Origin: JAXIHJ01 sp034189755
Lineage (GTDB): Bacteria > Planctomycetota > Phycisphaerae > SM23-33
Direction: 5' to 3'
Assembly: GCA_034189755.1 (NCBI GenBank)
Contig: JAXIHJ010000120.1
Span: forward strand, 1-10,615
Length of the DNA: 10,615 nucleotides
Shown piece by piece: positions 7,578 through 10,615 of the stretch. The notes under the pieces are model-generated. The model searched no databases and was not told the origin of the DNA. It saw only the letters and a list, made by a program, of their open reading frames with translations. The first letter of the stretch is position 1. Every line of letters begins with the position of its first letter. The position numbers and the translations under genes were made by a program.

Positions 7578-9842
7578 ATGAGTGAGATACCCACGCGAAG
7601 CCAGGCCGCGCAGATCACCCGTGCCCCACAGGGCGCGATTCGTCGCGGCGCTGCCCCGGGCGGAGCCGCCGCCGGCCTTACCGGCCGAGATGTCCTGCGC
7701 ATTGTCCGTAAGCGTAAATGGTGGATTATTCTGTCGGTGCTCATATCCTCTGCGATTACAACGGCAGTCACGTTGTTGTGGTCGCTCTACGCGCCGTTTT
7801 ATACAACCAGTGCGTATGTCGAAGTCAATCCACCAACGCGCGGCGCGCTGGCCGGCGCACCAGGGCTGTATGGCAAGGACATCATGGACCGCCTGGTGAT
7901 GGACCACTCGCGCATGGTCAAGAGGCAAAACGTGCTCGATCGGGCTGCGAAGAGCGAACGGATGACTAACACCGCCTGGTATCGCAAAGACCCGGGCGGA
8001 GTAATCAACCGGCTGATAGACAAGATCGGTGTCTCGCCTGTTGCAAACACGAATTTTATTCAGATATCGATGACCGGTACGGCGCCAGACGATCAAGACA
8101 AAGTCGAACTGGCGGAAATCGTCACCGCCGTGGCTGAAGCGTTCGTGCATGATACCCGCGTGATTGCCACCGAGGGCCTCCTGACTCAAATGGAACAACT
8201 TACTTCGGAGCGAGGCAACTACCAAACGGATCTGGACGCGGTCCGCAGGGATATGGCCGAAGCTCGCCCGGCAGATATTCCGATCATCCAGGAACGCCGT
8301 AACGTATTAACGATCAAGCTTCAAGTCCTGACTACTCAGTTAACCCAACTGGAACTGGCCAAGGTGCAAGCCCAGGCCGCCCTCGAGGCCGTTCTCAAGC
8401 AGGAAGCCGACGGAGTACTGGGCCAGTCGTCCGAGGTTCTCATAGCGATGGATGCCGATCCCACACTGAGGGCGCTGCGGGCAGCCGAAGTCAACCTGGC
8501 CACCGAGCGCGATAACCTTTTGCGGAAATTCGGCCCAAAGCACAGGACGGTGGAAAACTTTGAGACCCGCCTGGCAAGCCTCCGCAAAGAAATCAGCGAC
8601 CGCGAAAAGGAGCTGCTCCAAATCCAGATTAGCGCGCTCAAGGAGATACGGGCGGCGAATTTGGCGGCGACGGATTTCCAACTGAATGAGGTTCAGCTCA
8701 AGTACAAGGAAGCCACCGCCGGCGCCAAGGACCTCGAGGCCCTCCTGGCCAGACTGGCGGAGTATGAGGTCCGGGAGAAGGCGCTGACGGACAACATTAA
8801 GCGGCTCAACAATCGACTGCTTGAGTTGCGGCTGATGTGGCTGAATGAAGAGCCTTTAACCCTGCGCAGCCCGGCAACGAAACCGCGCTTTCCTTCCATG
8901 CCCAAGTGGGGAATCATGATGCCATTGGGCGTGATCCTCGGCCTGGTCGTTGGGCTGGGCCTGGCCTTCGCACTGGAGCTGATGGACACTTCCATCAAGA
9001 GTCCCATGGACGTCTCCAGGCGAGTGGATCTGCCGGTACTGGGCATGGTTCCGCATATCGACGATCTGGACGAGGAAATAGACAATCTGTATCTGGCTTT
9101 CCGGTCCAGCAGCCCGGGTTCTCTGCTTATGGAATCGTTCCGGCAAATTCGCACGTGCCTGTTGTTCAGCGGCCCGGCCAGCCAGCGGCGCAGGCTGCTG
9201 ATAACCAGCCCGTTGCCGGAAGATGGGCGGACGGTCGTCGCGCTGAACCTGGCAGCCGCCATCGCCCGCGGCGGACGCAAGGTCCTGGTCGTGGACGCCA
9301 ACTTCCGCCAGCCGATGATCCACAAGATATTCACCGAACATGCCGGCGGTGGCCTAAGCAGCTCACTGGTCGGGCAGTCTGATTGGCGCGACTCGGTGCA
9401 ACAGGTCGAGCCTAACCTGGCTGTGATGCCGGCAGGGCCTTTGCCGCCCAATCCGGCCGAATTACTGGGCTCGGAGCAAATGCAGCAGCTTACCACCGAG
9501 ATGGTTTCGGAATATGACCAGGTTATCTTCGACGGCCCGCCGTGCCTGGTGGTTACCGACGCACCGATTGTAAGCACGATCATGGACGGCGTAGTGCTGG
9601 TTGTCCGGGCCGGGGCCAATACCACCGGAATCGTCCAACGCACACGGGACACCCTTGCCAGGATCGGCACTCATGTCCTGGGCGTTGTGCTGAACGGCAC
9701 TCGTGCGACGGCCGGCGGATACTTCCGCAAGAGCTACGATCAGTTCTATGAGTATCAGAGCCAGTCCCGATTGCCTGCTGAGCCACAGGAACAGTCCCCA
9801 CCTGATGGCAAATTGCCGTCCGCTCCGGCGCCATCGCCATAA
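7578..9842 (+). CDS. Polysaccharide chain-length determinant / BY-kinase fusion (Wzc-like)
   Basis: This 754-residue protein is close in length to Wzc-type proteins. In order: a cytoplasmic Ala/Gly/Arg-rich leader; a Wzz region with membrane helix 1 (about residues 49-69); a long periplasmic coiled coil (about 195-420); a proline-rich stretch and membrane helix 2 (about 444-466); and a cytoplasmic bacterial tyrosine-kinase domain (about 515-710). BY-kinases assemble through ExxRxxR (here E519, R522, R525) and autophosphorylate a C-terminal tyrosine cluster (here Y715, Y720, Y724, Y726); cycling of this state controls polymer length and export. Walker B keeps Asp652 (QVIFDGPP). The P-loop, however, reads TSPLPEDGRTVVALNLA, with Arg551 where Lys is expected. 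Walker A' reads VVDANFRQP, with Asn575 where the second Asp usually stands. Kinase activity may therefore be weak or altered. A Pro-rich tail follows the tyrosines. It is probably the last gene of the operon. A separate phosphatase was not seen. Confidence 0.92.
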   Translation: MSEIPTRSQAAQITRAPQGAIRRGAAPGGAAAGLTGRDVLRIVRKRKWWIILSVLISSAITTAVTLLWSLYAPFYTTSAYVEVNPPTRGALAGAPGLYGKDIMDRLVMDHSRMVKRQNVLDRAAKSERMTNTAWYRKDPGGVINRLIDKIGVSPVANTNFIQISMTGTAPDDQDKVELAEIVTAVAEAFVHDTRVIATEGLLTQMEQLTSERGNYQTDLDAVRRDMAEARPADIPIIQERRNVLTIKLQVLTTQLTQLELAKVQAQAALEAVLKQEADGVLGQSSEVLIAMDADPTLRALRAAEVNLATERDNLLRKFGPKHRTVENFETRLASLRKEISDREKELLQIQISALKEIRAANLAATDFQLNEVQLKYKEATAGAKDLEALLARLAEYEVREKALTDNIKRLNNRLLELRLMWLNEEPLTLRSPATKPRFPSMPKWGIMMPLGVILGLVVGLGLAFALELMDTSIKSPMDVSRRVDLPVLGMVPHIDDLDEEIDNLYLAFRSSSPGSLLMESFRQIRTCLLFSGPASQRRRLLITSPLPEDGRTVVALNLAAAIARGGRKVLVVDANFRQPMIHKIFTEHAGGGLSSSLVGQSDWRDSVQQVEPNLAVMPAGPLPPNPAELLGSEQMQQLTTEMVSEYDQVIFDGPPCLVVTDAPIVSTIMDGVVLVVRAGANTTGIVQRTRDTLARIGTHVLGVVLNGTRATAGGYFRKSYDQFYEYQSQSRLPAEPQEQSPPDGKLPSAPAPSP

Positions 9843-9863
9843 GCCGCGTAGGGCCGGGCGTTC

Positions 9864-9892
9864 TTGACCGTTACCGTATCCGGTGGTATGAA
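9864..9892 (+). promoter_or_regulatory. Sigma70-type promoter for the tRNA-Thr gene
   Basis: TTGACC (9864-9869) matches five of six -35 positions. It is followed after exactly 17 bases by TATGAA (9887-9892), which matches four of six -10 positions. Transcription would begin near 9899, about 13 bases before the tRNA. The 70-base gap after the kinase gene holds no other candidate of this quality. Confidence 0.6.
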
Positions 9893-9912
9893 AATCGTAT
9901 AAGCGCATCCAT

Positions 9913-9984
9913 GCCAGCGTAGCTCAACGGTAGAGCACCGCTTTTGTAAAGCGGATGTTGAGGGTTCGAATCCCCCCGCTGGCC
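9913..9984 (+). tRNA. tRNA-Thr (anticodon UGU)
   Basis: A full cloverleaf folds from these 72 bases. The acceptor stem GCCAGCG/CGCTGGC pairs perfectly over 7 bp. The D arm GCTC/GAGC has GG in its loop. The anticodon stem is CCGCT/AGCGG with loop TTTGTAA, giving anticodon UGU, which reads ACA (Thr). The T loop is TTCGAAT. CCA is not encoded. Two things are off: the T stem GAGGG/CCCCC contains an A-C mismatch (positions 50 and 64), and the discriminator base is C (base 9984), where Thr tRNAs commonly have A or U. The gene is probably functional because acceptor, anticodon and loop signatures are intact. It has its own promoter and seems independent of the EPS operon. Confidence 0.9.
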
Positions 9985-10118
9985 TTGCGACAAACCGTGC
10001 CAAAAGTTGACACGAGTTGCCATCTCACGACACTTCCAAGACTTGCGGCAAAGCCCGCAGGGCGCTTATCCATGGGTCATCTTGCCACCGCTGGTGGAAA
10101 TCTGCGGTACCTTCCATC
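9985..10118 (+). other. Intergenic spacer after the tRNA
   Basis: No credible gene was seen here. Two short hairpins occur, TGCGG/CCGCA at 10044-10059 and CCACC-GCT-GGTGG at 10085-10097. Neither is followed by a run of T, so neither is called a terminator. The open frame crossing this stretch starts inside the tRNA and is not credible. Confidence 0.5.
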
Positions 10119-10262
10119 CTATAGCAGTTCACGAAAAATCGTAGCGTGGCACGGCCGTCTCGGCCGTGGATTCACGGGCGGGACCTGTCTGCTACCGCAA
10201 GGTAGGCAGGCGCCCGTGCCACGGTGTTCGCAAACGCTACGAAAAAGCGTAAACTGCTATAG
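10119..10262. repeat. 144-bp palindromic element with terminal inverted repeats (MITE/REP-like)
   Basis: The two ends are inverted copies. CTATAGCAGTT at 10119-10129 pairs with AACTGCTATAG at 10252-10262, and the similarity extends with one mismatch through ACG. After a short non-matching A/T-rich stretch, CGTAGCG (10140-10146) pairs with CGCTACG (10235-10241). Inside are two strong hairpins. One is CACGGCCG-TCT-CGGCCGTG (10150-10168). The other is CACGGGCG/CGCCCGTG (10173-10218), closing over an inner CTACC-GCAA-GGTAG stem. The layout (short matched ends, no ORF, nested hairpins, TA dinucleotides at both tips) fits a non-autonomous transposon relic or REP-like repeat; TA at the tips would suit an IS630/Tc1-type element. 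The family assignment is inference. A folded regulatory RNA is an alternative. Confidence 0.7.
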
Positions 10263-10266
10263 ACAA

Positions 10267-10272
10267 TATAAT
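10267..10272 (+). promoter_or_regulatory. Possible -10 element (TATAAT)
   Basis: A perfect TATAAT hexamer lies five bases beyond the palindromic element. No good -35 stands 16-18 bases upstream, where the sequence is AAAGCG-like and within the element's right arm, and there is no TG extension. If used, it would give a leader of about 250 bases before the dehydrogenase gene. Confidence 0.3.
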
Positions 10273-10517
10273 TGCCCATACTGACGTATGCAGTTGAACC
10301 TGAGAAGCCCCTCAATCCATGGAACGACCGAACGCTTTACTTGAAAAACCACCGTTTGACCCTTCAGCCGGGCCCAGATGAAGTCTGCGTCCTGCGAAGA
10401 CCCGGAAAGAATATATGGGTAGCAAAGCTAACGAGTCGTGATAAGATACCCGATATCCTCAGAAGAGTTGCTTGGCCAGTCAGTTCCTGCCAATCGCAGA
10501 AACTGATGTATTTATAA
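10272..10517 (+). CDS. Doubtful short ORF, 81 residues
   Basis: The frame is open from TTG 10272 to TAA 10515-10517. It has no ATG near the beginning, no Shine-Dalgarno before the TTG, and its start falls on the last base of the possible -10 hexamer. Its codons (AGA, ATA, CTA, TTA) are used more than in the neighbouring EPS genes, and the product (for example CVLRRPGKNIWVAKL) matches no family I recognise. It may be the untranslated leader of the next gene or a decayed coding fragment. The stop codon touches the ribosome binding site of the dehydrogenase gene, the one hint in favour of translation. Confidence 0.15.
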   Translation: MPILTYAVEPEKPLNPWNDRTLYLKNHRLTLQPGPDEVCVLRRPGKNIWVAKLTSRDKIPDILRRVAWPVSSCQSQKLMYL

Positions 10518-10523
10518 AAGGAG
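10517..10523 (+). promoter_or_regulatory. Strong ribosome binding site before the dehydrogenase
   Basis: AAAGGAG sits seven bases before ATG 10531. It is the clearest Shine-Dalgarno in the window and settles the start of the final gene. Confidence 0.8.
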
Positions 10524-10530
10524 ACTCAAT

Positions 10531-10615
10531 ATGGTTGGCGTAGCGGTTGTTGGCGCGGGCAATTGGGGCAAGAACCTCGTTCGCAACTATGCCTCTTTGA
10601 AGGGTACAGAACTGA
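10531..10615 (+). CDS. Gfo/Idh/MocA-family oxidoreductase, N-terminus (3' partial)
   Basis: Only 28 codons are present before the window ends. They show a Rossmann-fold NAD(P)-binding start, VGVAVVGAGNWGKNLVRNY, with the glycine pattern G8-A-G10-N-W-G13. The tail GNWGKNLVRN is very close to the start of UDP-sugar 3-dehydrogenases of the WlbA/WbpB group, which oxidise C3 of UDP-GlcNAc-type sugars on the way to amino sugars for lipopolysaccharide or EPS. That role suits a gene beside an EPS export operon, but the substrate-binding half is outside the window, so the exact substrate is inferred. It is separated from the upstream operon by the tRNA and the palindromic element and likely begins a new transcription unit. 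Confidence 0.85.
   Translation, partial: MVGVAVVGAGNWGKNLVRNYASLKGTEL

Noticed and set aside
9843..9863. Terminator directly after the kinase gene
   Set aside because: The GC-rich stretch GGGCCGGGCG forms no convincing hairpin with a T-tract, so the operon end cannot be marked from sequence.
10007..10035. TTGACA hexamer downstream of the tRNA as a promoter
   Set aside because: The -35 match is perfect, but the expected -10 position reads ACACTT, and no gene follows within a sensible distance.
10044..10097. Two small hairpins as tRNA or operon terminators
   Set aside because: The stems are only about 5 bp and neither is followed by a T-run, so intrinsic termination is not supported.
9955..10284. 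A 109-residue + strand frame starting inside the tRNA
   Set aside because: Its first residues (RVRIPPLAL) are the usual artefact of translating a tRNA 3' half, and the rest runs through the palindromic element.
1..10615. CRISPR arrays or defence genes
   Set aside because: No regularly spaced direct repeats and no nuclease, methylase or toxin-antitoxin-like products were seen on either strand.

Overview
This window reads as a bacterial exopolysaccharide (EPS) and protein-sorting locus. The organism is most likely a planctomycete (Planctomycetota, perhaps Phycisphaerae-like). That placement rests on moderately high GC, the Pro/Thr/Ala-rich linkers and overall style of the export protein, and the pairing of a stand-alone exosortase with a separate EpsI-type protein and a fused Wzz/tyrosine-kinase. 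It is inference and was not tested by phylogeny.

Bases 1-9842 hold five genes on the + strand, packed like one operon: (1) the 3' part of a Wza-type polysaccharide export protein with two SLBB domains, one carrying a long insert; (2) an exosortase with its full Cys/Arg/His catalytic set; (3) an EpsI-type (DUF3485) exosortase partner whose start overlaps the exosortase stop (ATGA); (4) a 1480-residue membrane-anchored TPR protein resembling the PrsT proteins of PEP-CTERM/EPS loci; (5) a Wzz-BY-kinase fusion that keeps its Walker B aspartate, tyrosine cluster and ExxRxxR motif but has a degenerate P-loop. Together they suggest a coupled machine. The polymer would be made and length-controlled at the inner membrane by the BY-kinase and exported by the Wza-type protein. 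The TPR protein would serve as a periplasmic scaffold, and the exosortase with its partner would process tagged proteins destined for the surface or matrix. No exosortase substrate is encoded here.

Bases 9843-10530 are a break between transcription units. They contain a well-formed promoter (9864-9892), a tRNA-Thr(UGU) gene (9913-9984), and a 144-bp imperfect palindrome with matching ends (10119-10262) that looks like a MITE or REP-type element. Next come a perfect TATAAT hexamer just outside that element and a doubtful short ORF. A strong Shine-Dalgarno then leads into the start of a Gfo/Idh/MocA-family sugar-nucleotide dehydrogenase (10531 onward, cut by the window end), which probably begins a nucleotide-sugar synthesis section of the same EPS region.
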